Shown here: piece by piece, positions 44,969 to 54,063 of the stretch | How positions within the stretch are numbered: the first letter of the stretch is position 1 | Layout of the letters: each line of letters begins with the position of its first letter | Assembly: GCF_900108225.1 (NCBI RefSeq) | Contig: NZ_FNUZ01000002.1 | Location: 374,501-438,500 of the forward strand | Reading direction: 5' to 3' | Source of the DNA: Thalassococcus halodurans | Lineage (GTDB): Bacteria > Pseudomonadota > Alphaproteobacteria > Rhodobacterales > Rhodobacteraceae | DNA: 64,000 nt | Position numbers and translations under genes: made by a program | The notes under the pieces: model-generated | Seen by the model: only the letters and a program-made list of their open reading frames with translations | What the model was told of the DNA's origin: nothing | Database searches by the model: none

Positions 44969-45765
44969 CACCGCTGCCAAGGATTATGGTCGCGCCAAAC
45001 GGCGCGCGCCTGACCAAGAAAGACCATACAGCCGTGCCTGTCACGATTGCCCAGATTGTGGAAACGGCACAGGAGTGTGCGCAGGCTGGCGCTGACGGCC
45101 TTCATGCCCATGTGCGTGACGAAGGTCAGCAACACGTGCTGGACGCTGGGCTATACAAAGAACTGATTGCCGAAATGGCGCAAAGCCTGCCGGGCTTTTA
45201 TACGCAGATCACGACCGAGGCATTGGGACGATACACGACTGCCGAGCAAATGGCGCTGGTCAAAGATGTGCAGCCCAAGGCGGTCTCGATCGCGCTGCGC
45301 GAGATTATGGCGGACGCGACCGACGCCGATATGCATCGCTTTTATCACGAATGCGTGGATGCCGGTATCGGTGTTCAGCACATACTTTACGACACCGAAG
45401 ACGTCATGCATCTGGCCCGTCTGGTGCGCGACGATGTGGTGCCACAGCCTGATCTTAAAGGTCTGTTGGTACTTGGCCGCTATACAACCGGCCAATTGGC
45501 CCATCCGGATAACTTGATGGCACCCGTTTCGATGATGAACCGCGAATTGCCCGAAATCGACTGGGCTGTGTGCGCCTTTGGCCGGTGGGAAACGGATTGC
45601 TTGCTGGCAGCCCATGGTATGGGGGCTAAAATGCGTATCGGTTTTGAAAACAACCGTTTAAGCAAGGATATGAACTGCGCGGCGTCTAATGCTGAACGAG
45701 TGCGTGAATTGGTACAATATCTGACGTCATCGCCTGAAGATGACGCAAATTACAGGGTGGCCTGA
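44965..45765 (+). CDS. Beta-keto acid cleavage enzyme (BKACE, Kce-like)
   Basis: A 266-residue BKACE (DUF849) TIM-barrel enzyme. Such enzymes condense a beta-keto acid with acetyl-CoA to give acetoacetate and a new acyl-CoA; Kce acts on 3-keto-5-aminohexanoate. The zinc-binding HAHVRDE is near residue 47 and the second metal site is probably in the GIGVQHILYDT region near residue 135. RPNGARLTKKDH-like MVAPNGARLTKKDH is the family start. It is somewhat short for the family (about 270-310). The ATG lies within the aminotransferase stop and its own stop overlaps the next ATG by one base. Confidence 0.88.
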   Translation: MTPLPRIMVAPNGARLTKKDHTAVPVTIAQIVETAQECAQAGADGLHAHVRDEGQQHVLDAGLYKELIAEMAQSLPGFYTQITTEALGRYTTAEQMALVKDVQPKAVSIALREIMADATDADMHRFYHECVDAGIGVQHILYDTEDVMHLARLVRDDVVPQPDLKGLLVLGRYTTGQLAHPDNLMAPVSMMNRELPEIDWAVCAFGRWETDCLLAAHGMGAKMRIGFENNRLSKDMNCAASNAERVRELVQYLTSSPEDDANYRVA

Positions 45766-47378
45766 TGAATTTTCCCGCACTTCGCTATTGGCCCCTGTTG
45801 TTGGTGACAGCAGGGTTCTTTGTGTCGTGGATTGCCTACTTTGCCGATATCTGGCCGCTTTGGCCGATGCTGGTTTTCGCTGCGATTATGCTGTTGGGGA
45901 TATGGGATATTTATCAGACCCGACACGCGGTGTTGCGCAACTATCCGATCCTGGGGCACGTGCGGTATTTCTTTGAAATGATCCGGCCAGAAATCCGCCA
46001 ATACCTGATTGAGGCGGATAACGAAGAGGTACCTTTTTCGCGCGACTCCCGGGCGATTGTGTATCAACGCGCAAAGAACGTCGAAGACAAACGCCCCTTT
46101 GGTACCAAGATGAAGGTTTACGAAAGCGGCTATCAATGGCTGACGCATTCGATTCAGCCGAAGAAAATCAAGGATACCGATTTTCGCGTTCTGATTGGCG
46201 GGCCGGATTGTAAAAAGCCCTACAATGCTTCGGTTTACAACATTTCCGCCATGAGCTTTGGCTCACTGTCGGCAAATGCCATTTCGGCGTTGAACAAAGG
46301 TGCCAAGATCGGCGGCTTTGCCCATGACACCGGTGAAGGTGGGATCAGTCGCTATCACCGTGAAGGCGGTGGTGATCTGATATTCGAGGTCGGGACCGGA
46401 TACTTTGGATGCCGCGACGAAAACGGAAATTTTGATCCCAAAAAATTCGCGGAAACCGCAGCGTCTGACCAGGTCAAGATGATCGAAATCAAGCTGAGCC
46501 AAGGTGCGAAACCGGGGCAGGGCGGCATGTTGCCTGCGGCCAAGATCACGCCGGAAATTGCAGAGGCGCGTGGCATTCCGATGGGCAAGGATTGCATGTC
46601 GCCGGCCTCTCATTCGGCCTTCAATACGCCGCTTGAGATGATGGAGTTCATTGCCAAGTTACGTTATTTGTCCGGCGGAAAACCTGTCGGATTTAAGCTG
46701 TGCATCGGCCATCGACGCGAATTCATGTGCATCGTGCGCGCCATGCTGGAAACGGGGATTACACCGGATTTTATCGTGGTGGACGGTAAGGAAGGCGGCA
46801 CGGGCGCTGCGCCACTTGAGTTCGCAAACCACATGGGGATGCCCTTGGTTGAAGGGCTGACATTCGTGCACAACACCCTGCGCGGTGTCGGTCTGCGTGA
46901 CCAGATCCGTATCGGGGCGTCGGGCAAGCTTATCCACGCCTTTGATATTGCCCGCACGCTGGCGCTTGGGGCGGATTGGTGCAACTCGGCGCGCGGATTT
47001 ATGTTTGCCGTGGGCTGCATTCAAGCGCAGGCCTGTCACACCAACCATTGCCCGACAGGTGTCGCAACACAGGACAAAACCCGCCAAAAGGCGCTGGTCG
47101 TTCCAGATAAGGCACAGCGTGTGGCCAACTTCCACCGCAACACGCTGAAAGCACTTGGCGATATGACAGGCTCGGCTGGGCTATCGCATCCCAGCGGGTT
47201 CCTTCCGCGCCATTTGTTGGTCCGCGTGACGCACCGCGACATGCAAACAGGGGACGAGGTGTATCCCTACATGCCGGAAGGATTTTTGCTGCGCGAGGAT
47301 GACGAGCGCTTAGGCTATCTGATGCGCTGGCGCCGCTCGAGTTCGGCCAGCTTCCAGCCCTTTGACGACGGGATTTAA
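45765..47378 (+). CDS. FMN-binding glutamate synthase-family protein
   Basis: A 537-residue protein with two N-terminal membrane helices (about residues 5-22 and 28-46) followed by a glutamate synthase central/FMN barrel. Seen are SFGSLSANAISALNKGA near residue 166, KPGQGGMLPAAKITPEIAEAR near residue 250, the FMN phosphate loop VDGKEGGTGAAP near residue 343 and the 3Fe-4S cysteines in CIQAQACHTNHCPTGVATQD near residue 420. It lacks the amidotransferase domain, so it is not a complete GltB. Coupled to the BKACE gene, it may move electrons or amino groups from glutamate made by the aminotransferase, but its reaction is unproven. Confidence 0.88.
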   Translation: MNFPALRYWPLLLVTAGFFVSWIAYFADIWPLWPMLVFAAIMLLGIWDIYQTRHAVLRNYPILGHVRYFFEMIRPEIRQYLIEADNEEVPFSRDSRAIVYQRAKNVEDKRPFGTKMKVYESGYQWLTHSIQPKKIKDTDFRVLIGGPDCKKPYNASVYNISAMSFGSLSANAISALNKGAKIGGFAHDTGEGGISRYHREGGGDLIFEVGTGYFGCRDENGNFDPKKFAETAASDQVKMIEIKLSQGAKPGQGGMLPAAKITPEIAEARGIPMGKDCMSPASHSAFNTPLEMMEFIAKLRYLSGGKPVGFKLCIGHRREFMCIVRAMLETGITPDFIVVDGKEGGTGAAPLEFANHMGMPLVEGLTFVHNTLRGVGLRDQIRIGASGKLIHAFDIARTLALGADWCNSARGFMFAVGCIQAQACHTNHCPTGVATQDKTRQKALVVPDKAQRVANFHRNTLKALGDMTGSAGLSHPSGFLPRHLLVRVTHRDMQTGDEVYPYMPEGFLLREDDERLGYLMRWRRSSSASFQPFDDGI

Positions 47379-47385
47379 TCCTGGC

Positions 47386-48459
47386 TTACAAGGTCACGAT
47401 ATGGTTGTCCCACGCGCAGTTTTCGCGGGCGAGTGCGTGGGGTTTGCCATCGCTGACAGCGATCAAACCGCCCAATCCGTCGCTGGCCAGAAAGCCACCT
47501 GTCATCGGTGCCAACCCACAGACATCTGTGCGCGACACCGAACCCAGAAAGACGCCTTTGTCGTCGAACCGATGAATGCGGCCGCCGAGGGGCGAGGTGA
47601 TCGCGATTTCGGATTGGTTCGCGCCGGAAAAGGCAACGCTTCCTGCGTAGCCTTGCATGACCAATTCGTCGGCCAGCGGGGCCGATGCCAAAACCGGTGC
47701 CGCACCCATGCGATGAAGCCCCAACAGGGGAAGCGCCATATCCCTTTCACCCTGCCATTGCATCGCAAAACCGACCAGCCCGTCGGCGCGTAAGGCCAAA
47801 TGGCGGATTGAGTTCTTTGATAGGTCCGGTTCCAGTTCAAGTTGATCCCGGATACTTCCGTCCAGGGCCAGATACGTCAGGTTCGGTCGCATGGTCGGAA
47901 TGTTCAGTTTCGTCCGGTTCGATGGGTCCGTCGCGATCCCGCCATTGGCAATAACCAGCGTTTGTCTATCCGGCATCAAATGCACGTCGTGCGGTCCGAT
48001 GCCGAACGTCGGCATTTCATGCATACGTTTGTAGCCGGCGGCCACATCCCAAACACCGATAATGCCCTGACTGTCGGAACTGGTCTGTTCGCTGGTCAGC
48101 AAAACGGCACCGTCGTCGATAAACACGCCATGCCCGTTGAACTGGCGCCCCTCTGGTGGCGTCAGTTCGTGCAGGACCTGACCGGTGAAGCAATCGATGA
48201 CCAAGGCAAAGCTGCCGGGACGACGGGCAAAGGCGACGGCTTCGGCGCGATGGGGATGGCCTGCACCGGCATGGCCCCGCGCAGGCAGAGGCACTTGGAA
48301 TCTTGTGGTGCCATCGCCCGCAATACCGAACAACGCAAACGTCCCATCCGGAACACGCGCGGCCGCAATGTAGCTGGGGTTGCCAACGTCAGCCCAGCCA
48401 ATCGTTGGCGTAGCGCTGGCTGCCAACAGAGATGCAATGAACCCGCGTCTGGTGGTCAT
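47386..48459 (-). CDS. DUF1513 beta-propeller-like protein
   Basis: A 357-residue exported protein of the DUF1513 family. The N-terminus TTRRGFIASLLAASATPTIGWA is a likely Tat signal (about residues 2-23). The body has repeated beta segments resembling a seven-bladed propeller, with GHAGAGHPHRAEAVAFARRPG near residue 65 and MPTFGIGPHDVHLMPDR near residue 155, whose His residues could bind metal. It is the last gene of the iron-linked imelysin operon and follows the second imelysin by three bases. DUF1513 genes are usually found in such clusters; the role is unknown. Confidence 0.88.
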   Translation of the reverse strand: MTTRRGFIASLLAASATPTIGWADVGNPSYIAAARVPDGTFALFGIAGDGTTRFQVPLPARGHAGAGHPHRAEAVAFARRPGSFALVIDCFTGQVLHELTPPEGRQFNGHGVFIDDGAVLLTSEQTSSDSQGIIGVWDVAAGYKRMHEMPTFGIGPHDVHLMPDRQTLVIANGGIATDPSNRTKLNIPTMRPNLTYLALDGSIRDQLELEPDLSKNSIRHLALRADGLVGFAMQWQGERDMALPLLGLHRMGAAPVLASAPLADELVMQGYAGSVAFSGANQSEIAITSPLGGRIHRFDDKGVFLGSVSRTDVCGLAPMTGGFLASDGLGGLIAVSDGKPHALARENCAWDNHIVTL

Positions 48460-48462
48460 GCC

Positions 48463-49449
48463 TTAGTCCCCGTCTTGCGAATTGAAACCTGCACCGATCC
48501 CCAGATGCCCTCCGATTTCGCCCTCGATCGCAGTTTTCAGGTCCTGAACAGCGATTTGCAGCGCTTCAAGCCGGAAGCGGGCGGACGGATCAGTGATGTC
48601 CTGAAATGCGGGGTCTTCGATACGGGTCGCGGCGTCGCGCAGTCGTGACATGGCGGCGTCTGTATGTGGGATGTCCCAATCTGCCAGATGTCCGGCCATG
48701 GCGTATGCGCTCTCTGAAGCGAGCAATACGTTCTTTAGGCTCCGCTCGGACCGGCGCGCTTCGGCACGGGCAGGGCGGGGTCGGTCGAACGTTCCCAATG
48801 GTTGGCCGAGGCGCTGAACACTTGTGAATTCCAACGAGGACAGGATTTGCGTGTAGACGGCGCGCAGGGCTTCATCCTCGGACAGATAGGTGGTGTTGCC
48901 TGGCTGGCCTGCCGTGCGGATTGTCACTACGAATTCTTTGGCCCATGCATCAGCCAGCGTTTTGGCCTGCGCGGCCAAATCTGCTGTGATCGCCGCCGTC
49001 AGGGCGCAGCTATAGCTGTCGGCTCCGTAGTCGGCGAACGCCGGATCGTACAGCATCTGTTCAAGCGCAAAGAACCCACGCGCGGCAATTGATACCTCGG
49101 AATAGGCTGTGGCGTCCTGAACAACGGGGTCTTTTTCGTCGATCAGTCGCGTCAGGGTGCGTGGCGTGAAGCCGCGTTTGTCTGGCCAGAAATAGATCGA
49201 CAGCGCACCGGACTCTGACGGGCCGATACGCAAATCGCCGATTGCCATCCACGCATTGAACGCGTCGGTATAGGCCGGTTTCAAAAGCGCGGGGTCGCAG
49301 GTCTCTGACGCTTGGTCGGCCAAAGTGTCGGTCGCCACGGCGAAGCCGTGAAAATACGGCAGGATGTGCTGATCCAGAACGTCGTTCACATCCGCAACTG
49401 CGGGCAGGGCCAGAGCGCAGAACGCCAGAGTGGCAAAGGGGGTTTTCAT
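48463..49449 (-). CDS. Imelysin-family periplasmic protein (second copy, HxxE lost)
   Basis: A 328-residue exported protein (signal peptide to about residue 19, LALPAVADVNDVLDQ) of the imelysin/M75 family implicated in iron uptake. The family GxHxxE position reads GFFALEQMLYD near residue 118, so the His is Phe while the Glu remains. It lies between the di-haem DUF1111 gene (four-base overlap) and DUF1513. With the intact imelysin encoded upstream, it may form a mixed iron-binding module. Confidence 0.88.
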   Translation of the reverse strand: MKTPFATLAFCALALPAVADVNDVLDQHILPYFHGFAVATDTLADQASETCDPALLKPAYTDAFNAWMAIGDLRIGPSESGALSIYFWPDKRGFTPRTLTRLIDEKDPVVQDATAYSEVSIAARGFFALEQMLYDPAFADYGADSYSCALTAAITADLAAQAKTLADAWAKEFVVTIRTAGQPGNTTYLSEDEALRAVYTQILSSLEFTSVQRLGQPLGTFDRPRPARAEARRSERSLKNVLLASESAYAMAGHLADWDIPHTDAAMSRLRDAATRIEDPAFQDITDPSARFRLEALQIAVQDLKTAIEGEIGGHLGIGAGFNSQDGD

Positions 49450-51002
49450 AGGCTCTCCAGATAGGTGATCAGAGCATGTCTGTCGGGCGGGTCCATATTG
49501 ACCACGCTGTCACGGGAGGCTTGTGCCTCGCCACCGTGCCAAAGGATCGCTTCCAGCAAGGAACGTGCACGGCCATCGTGTAGGAACTGTGTATGACCTG
49601 ACACTGTTTCCGTCATCCCGATCCCCCAAAGCGGCGCTGTTCGCCACTCCCGACCATTCGCACGGCCTTCGGGGCGATTGTCTGCCAAACCTTCGCCCAT
49701 GTCATGAAGCAAAAGATCGGTGTAGGGCCAAATCAGCTGGAAACTGGCAGCATTGCCGTCCTCCAACCGATGGGTCACGTAATTGGGGCGGTGGCACGCT
49801 GCGCATCCACTGTCGAAAAACACCTTTCGGCCTTGCAAAACAATGGGGTCGTCCACGTTGCGGCGTGCAGGGACGCCCAGCGACCGGCTGTAAAAGGTCA
49901 CGAGATCCAGCCCGGTCTGGTCAATTTCAAAGCCGTCCTGTTCGGCATTCTCGCCGTGAACCGCAGACAGGCAATCGACCTGAGACGCGGTGCATTCGCC
50001 AAACGCATTAGGGAACAGAGGGCTGGAAATGCCGATGTCACCGGCAAAGGCGCTGGCGGTTTGTTCCACCATATTGGCGTTACCCGCCTTGAACCCGAAA
50101 CGGCCCAGCATCGGCTGATCGTAAAGGCGAGACCAAACAATCTGCGGGTTGCCCGAAATCCCGTCGCCATTCAGGTCGTCCGGATCGGCCCAGCTTAGGA
50201 TGTCTTCGGCAGGGATTGCTTCTAACAAACCCATGCCGATCATCTGGGGTGCAACGCGGGGCGACAGCATCGCATCGGGATGGAGCGGCCCATAGCCAAG
50301 ATCGGCGGCTTTATACGTCGGGCTTCGAAGTTCAGCGGTTTCTCCGCCAGATAAGGGGACCTCGATCGTCTCGTATGTGATGTCCATTCTTGCTTCGGGC
50401 GCATGGCCGGGCAGGCTGAGGTCTTGCAACTGGGTGCCATAGAACGGATCGGGGGCGGTTGGATGCGTGCCTGCGATATAGCGGGTGATCTCATCCGTGC
50501 TGGGGGCAGGGATCGAGATACGAAGGAACATGGAAACTGCGCTGTCTTCCGGCCCCTCGGGCGTGTGGCCGCGACCGTCTTTCAGGTGGCAACGCTGACA
50601 GGATCGCGCGTTATACAAGGGGCCCAATCCATCAGACGCAATGGTGGATGCTGGCGGCGATACCCAAAGCCGTTTGAACATCCCATTACCGACCTTGAAA
50701 TCAAGCTCTTGCTGAAAGCTCAGGTTAGCGGCGGGTTGGGAAAATGCGTCGGCGATGCCACGGGCGCGCACCGTCTGGGCACCGCCGCTGTTTTCCTCGA
50801 AAGGCCAGGGTTTGCTGAAATCTGTAGGCAGGGCTGTGACGGCAGCGATGCGGGCCTTTTCGGCATCCGTGCGCGGCGTCACGTTCAGGTGGATGTCGCG
50901 CAGATCGGCCCATGGCGTCGAAGCGCCTTCTTGGGCGAAGGCAAACGGGCTCAGGGTCAGAAGTGTGACTGCGGACAAAAGGGATTGGCGAAGAAAAGTC
51001 AT
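49446..51002 (-). CDS. Di-haem oxidoreductase (DUF1111)
   Basis: A 518-residue periplasmic protein with a signal peptide to about residue 23 and two haem c attachment sites: CQRCH near residue 135 and CAACH near residue 400. The family (DUF1111, often mislabelled thiol oxidoreductase) resembles bacterial di-haem cytochrome c peroxidases. Between two imelysin genes it could change the redox state of iron during uptake; that is inference from context. It overlaps the second imelysin gene by four bases and is 51 bases from the first. Confidence 0.92.
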   Translation of the reverse strand: MTFLRQSLLSAVTLLTLSPFAFAQEGASTPWADLRDIHLNVTPRTDAEKARIAAVTALPTDFSKPWPFEENSGGAQTVRARGIADAFSQPAANLSFQQELDFKVGNGMFKRLWVSPPASTIASDGLGPLYNARSCQRCHLKDGRGHTPEGPEDSAVSMFLRISIPAPSTDEITRYIAGTHPTAPDPFYGTQLQDLSLPGHAPEARMDITYETIEVPLSGGETAELRSPTYKAADLGYGPLHPDAMLSPRVAPQMIGMGLLEAIPAEDILSWADPDDLNGDGISGNPQIVWSRLYDQPMLGRFGFKAGNANMVEQTASAFAGDIGISSPLFPNAFGECTASQVDCLSAVHGENAEQDGFEIDQTGLDLVTFYSRSLGVPARRNVDDPIVLQGRKVFFDSGCAACHRPNYVTHRLEDGNAASFQLIWPYTDLLLHDMGEGLADNRPEGRANGREWRTAPLWGIGMTETVSGHTQFLHDGRARSLLEAILWHGGEAQASRDSVVNMDPPDRHALITYLESL

Positions 51003-51053
51003 GGCTACCCTATGAGTAAAGGGGACGCCCGAAAGCGCCCCCCGATGTTCGGC

Positions 51054-52316
51054 TTATTGAAAAACAGCCGACGGATCGTCGAGGCTGTCAGAGCCTTCGA
51101 ATTCGATCTGGTCAAGTTCCAGCGTCGCAACGACGCGTTCAATGGATTGTGTCTGGTCGATCAGGCCGTTCACACCGCCCATCACCAGCGCCTCGCCAGC
51201 GGCGTTGCCGCGTTCCAGCATCTGGTCATACGAGAACCCAGCCTCGGCTGCGGATTTGATGCGTCCCAGCGCTAGCATGGTGTTGGACAGCTTGGTCTTC
51301 ATTTCGGCGTCAAGCGCGCTGTCTTTGGCCGCGACCAGATCGCTCAGCGACGGGCCGGATACCAGCGTGCCGTCGATGCGGACGTATTCGCCAAGATAGA
51401 CGTTCTGGATGCCAAGGCCATCGTAGTAGTGGCTGTTGTGCGTGTTGTCCGAGAAGCAATCATGCTCTTCTTCGGGGTCGTTCAGCATCAGACCAAGGCG
51501 CATACGTTCGCCAGCCTGTTCACCGTAAGACAGCGATCCCATGCCTGTCAGCATCGCGGCAAGACCGGCCTGTTCGTTTTCAAGCAGAGCGGCGCGCGCG
51601 TCGCCTTCGGCTGTCCACTGACCTGCGATCCATTCCAGATCGGACACCAGCAGATCGGTTGCAGCGGCCAGATATTGGGCGCGGCGGTCGCAGTTGCCGT
51701 TGGTGCAGTCGTCGCCTTGGGCGTAGTCGGTCCACGAACGGTTACCAGCACCGTCGCCATGGCCGTTCAGGTCTTGGCCCCAGAGCAGGAATTCAATTGC
51801 GTGATAGCCGGTCGCAACGTTCGCTTCGACACCATCAGCCTCGTGCAGTTGCTCTTCCAGCAGGGCTGGCGTGATGTTGGTTGCGTCGATCTCGGTGCCG
51901 GACAGGGTAAATGTCGGGTTGGCGACGACGTTCAGGGCGGCCAGTTGGTTTTCGTCTGTCGGACCACCATAGCCGGTGTCGACGTAATCGATCAGGCCTT
52001 CGTCCAGCGGCCACGCGTTTACCTTGCCTTCCCAATCATCAACAATTGCGTTGCCGAAACGGAAAACCTCGGTCTGTTGGTAAGGAACGCGGGCGGCAAG
52101 CCAGGCGGATTTGGCAGCTTGCAGATTTTCAGCCGAGGGCGCAGCGATCAGCGCGTCTAAGGCGGCATCCAATGTGCGCGCGGCGATCAGGCTGTCTTCG
52201 TATTTTGCGGCTGCAATATCGGCATATGTGTTTAAAACGTCGGTCGCAGATTGCGCCTGCACGGCACCAGAGAGGCCCAAGGCAATCGCGGTTGTGGTCA
52301 TAAATAGGCGTGTCAT
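51054..52316 (-). CDS. Imelysin-family iron-regulated protein (IrpA-like)
   Basis: A 420-residue exported imelysin with a signal peptide ending at VQAQSATD (about residue 20). The GxHxxE motif is intact in GYHAIEFLLWGQD near residue 138, followed by an NGHGDGAG loop and Cys pair CTNGNC. Family members such as IrpA and EfeO-type M75 proteins act in periplasmic iron capture. The ATG at 52316 gives the signal peptide directly; the frame is open 51 bases further. It heads the operon imelysin-DUF1111-imelysin-DUF1513, and an iron-type box lies 80 bases upstream. Confidence 0.92.
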   Translation of the reverse strand: MTRLFMTTTAIALGLSGAVQAQSATDVLNTYADIAAAKYEDSLIAARTLDAALDALIAAPSAENLQAAKSAWLAARVPYQQTEVFRFGNAIVDDWEGKVNAWPLDEGLIDYVDTGYGGPTDENQLAALNVVANPTFTLSGTEIDATNITPALLEEQLHEADGVEANVATGYHAIEFLLWGQDLNGHGDGAGNRSWTDYAQGDDCTNGNCDRRAQYLAAATDLLVSDLEWIAGQWTAEGDARAALLENEQAGLAAMLTGMGSLSYGEQAGERMRLGLMLNDPEEEHDCFSDNTHNSHYYDGLGIQNVYLGEYVRIDGTLVSGPSLSDLVAAKDSALDAEMKTKLSNTMLALGRIKSAAEAGFSYDQMLERGNAAGEALVMGGVNGLIDQTQSIERVVATLELDQIEFEGSDSLDDPSAVFQ

Positions 52317-52395
52317 CTGGAAGTCCCTTTTCGTCCGGCTTATTGGCTGGGATGCGTACGAAAACACGTATTACCCAGCGGTCGATGGGCTTTGT

Positions 52396-52413
52396 CTGAT
52401 TTATTTACTCAGG
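52396..52413. promoter_or_regulatory. Candidate iron-responsive box upstream of imelysin operon
   Basis: CTGATTTATTTACTCAGG has TGA-N9-TCA symmetry, 80 bases upstream of the imelysin start and just after the tonB stop. It aligns with the boxes near 55233, 57536 and 61856. Confidence 0.55.
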
Positions 52414-52448
52414 AATTACAATACCCAATTAAAACAATCGGAATTATT

Positions 52449-53306
52449 TCAGATACCCTTGATCACGATGGTGAATGACTGGCGCGCTCCGGCTGGCGGT
52501 TTGGGAAACGGTGCCGCCCTTTGGATTTGTTTGACGGCTGCGCGATCCAGTGCGTTTGAGCCTGATTTTTTGACAATTGCCACTGAAGACAGCCCGCCTT
52601 TGTTATTGATTTTAAATGAAACCGTCACAGATCCGGGCGCATCGACCTCTTTGCGTTTGGCGCGCGCAATCCTGTTCATGACAAGGCCGTCATAGTTACT
52701 TTGGGCTGCATTTCCGGCTGCGGATTTCTGTGTGCCGGGGCCGCTTTTTTTGGCCTTCCCTTTGTCCGAACCTGACGCCTTACCAGCGACCGCATCCTTC
52801 TGCGCGTTGCCTACCGGCATGTGAATCGCCTTGGTCTTAGACGTGTTCGTGGGGTTTTTGCGCACCGGCTTTGCGGCTTTGGCTGTCTGGATTTCGCGCT
52901 GTTTCGGGCGAACGGATTTGACCGGCGGGTTCACGGATTCATCCGTTGCGGTCAGCGTTTGTTTCGAAGCGGGCGCAGCAAGTACGGCGTCCGGCGATGG
53001 TGCGGCCGTCAATGGTATGTTGTGTGCGGTTCTGGTTTGTTGTGCGGCACTCAGTGGTATCGGTTCCACAGACGCAGCTTCGGTGCGGTCCGGCTCAACT
53101 GATTGGGCTTGCGTCGGGGTGTCGGCGGTTAGCGTACCTGTGACCAAATCCTCAAACGATGTCCCAAGCTTGACTTCGGCCATCCCGCCAGAGCCTTCGG
53201 TCGACGCATGTTCCTTGGGCAGTGTCACCAACGCCAAGGCACTGTGCGCGGCAAGCGCGGTGGTCAATGCTGTGATTTTGGCCAGTTTGGTTGCTTTGCC
53301 CATCAA
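52449..53306 (-). CDS. tonB: Energy transducer TonB
   Basis: A 285-residue TonB-type protein. An N-terminal membrane helix (about residues 10-28), a long low-complexity periplasmic linker rich in Lys, Ala, Thr and Pro (about 90-200) and a C-terminal TonB domain (about 205-285, VTVSFKINNKGGLSSVAIVKKSGS and FPKPPAG) are clear. It passes energy from ExbBD to outer-membrane receptors, here most likely the haem receptor encoded at the right end. It overlaps exbD by four bases as the last gene of its operon. Confidence 0.92.
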   Translation of the reverse strand: MMGKATKLAKITALTTALAAHSALALVTLPKEHASTEGSGGMAEVKLGTSFEDLVTGTLTADTPTQAQSVEPDRTEAASVEPIPLSAAQQTRTAHNIPLTAAPSPDAVLAAPASKQTLTATDESVNPPVKSVRPKQREIQTAKAAKPVRKNPTNTSKTKAIHMPVGNAQKDAVAGKASGSDKGKAKKSGPGTQKSAAGNAAQSNYDGLVMNRIARAKRKEVDAPGSVTVSFKINNKGGLSSVAIVKKSGSNALDRAAVKQIQRAAPFPKPPAGARQSFTIVIKGI

Positions 53307-53686
53307 AGCCCCCTTTCTGTGACGATCAGAACGCGACCAGCACCAGCTGCGCGCAGTTCGCGCCCGATCCGGACGAGCGTTTCAGCTGGCAGGTTGCGGT
53401 CAGGAATAATGCGCACCGTTGCGCGGGCCTCGTCCTTGAGGGGGGCGATATAGTTGTCCGCAGACGTGACAGCTTTGCCTTTGTGCGTCATGTCGCCGTT
53501 TTCGTGCACGACCAACGCGTCGGACAGCGCGCTGGTGTCTATGTCGGCTGTGCGCACCAGTTTCAGATCCGTATCTAACGGCGGCGCGATGGTGCCAGCG
53601 ACCAGAAAGAAGATCAGCATCAGGAACACAATGTTGATCAGCGCGATGGTCGGTTCACGTTCTTTTCGGGCATCCCTGCGTCTCAT
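53303..53686 (-). CDS. exbD: ExbD-family protein with Asn in place of the membrane Asp
   Basis: A 127-residue ExbD/TolR protein with one membrane helix (about residues 13-33) and a periplasmic domain. The proton-carrying Asp of ExbD, normally in LIDxxF, is Asn18 here (ALINIVFLMLIFF); the codon is AAC. The rest of the fold is kept, including the C-terminal AETLVRIGRELRAAGAGRVL. It neighbours a second ExbD that retains Asp. The pair may form mixed dimers in which only one chain carries the proton site. Confidence 0.88.
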   Translation of the reverse strand: MRRRDARKEREPTIALINIVFLMLIFFLVAGTIAPPLDTDLKLVRTADIDTSALSDALVVHENGDMTHKGKAVTSADNYIAPLKDEARATVRIIPDRNLPAETLVRIGRELRAAGAGRVLIVTERGL

Positions 53687-54063
53687 GAAGCCCCCAAGAC
53701 CATGACACGCAGGGATGGCAACGGGCGCAGGGTGGCCAAGACGTCAGTAAGCCGCTGCGCCGTTACGCCAGTTTTCAGTGAAATTACGAGGGTGAGTTCC
53801 TCTTCGTTGGTTCGAAGCGCGACCAGCGCGGGGCCGATGCCTTGGAAATCGGTCACCACACCGTTCAAGCTTAGGCTTTCCGGTTTCAAGGAAAGAAACG
53901 CCGGTGTGGTCGGGTGCGATGCCTGTCCGCTGCCCGCTGCGGCCAGCTCAACCTCGGCAAAACGGCTGAAGGTTGAGGACAGCATGAAAAACAGCAGCAA
54001 CAGAAAGATCACGTCGATCAAGGACGTCATGGACAGACGACGTCTAAGCCGTCGCTTACGCAT
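53683..54063 (-). CDS. exbD: ExbD-family protein with intact Asp
   Basis: A 126-residue ExbD/TolR protein. After a strongly basic start (MRKRRLRRRLSMTSLIDVIF) comes a single helix with Asp17 in the LIDVIFLLLLFF motif, the residue needed for proton flow in ExbD. The frame continues 108 bases upstream inside exbB; the ATG at 54063, which overlaps the exbB stop by eight bases, gives the proper length. Its partner downstream has Asn in this position. Confidence 0.88.
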   Translation of the reverse strand: MRKRRLRRRLSMTSLIDVIFLLLLFFMLSSTFSRFAEVELAAAGSGQASHPTTPAFLSLKPESLSLNGVVTDFQGIGPALVALRTNEEELTLVISLKTGVTAQRLTDVLATLRPLPSLRVMVLGAS

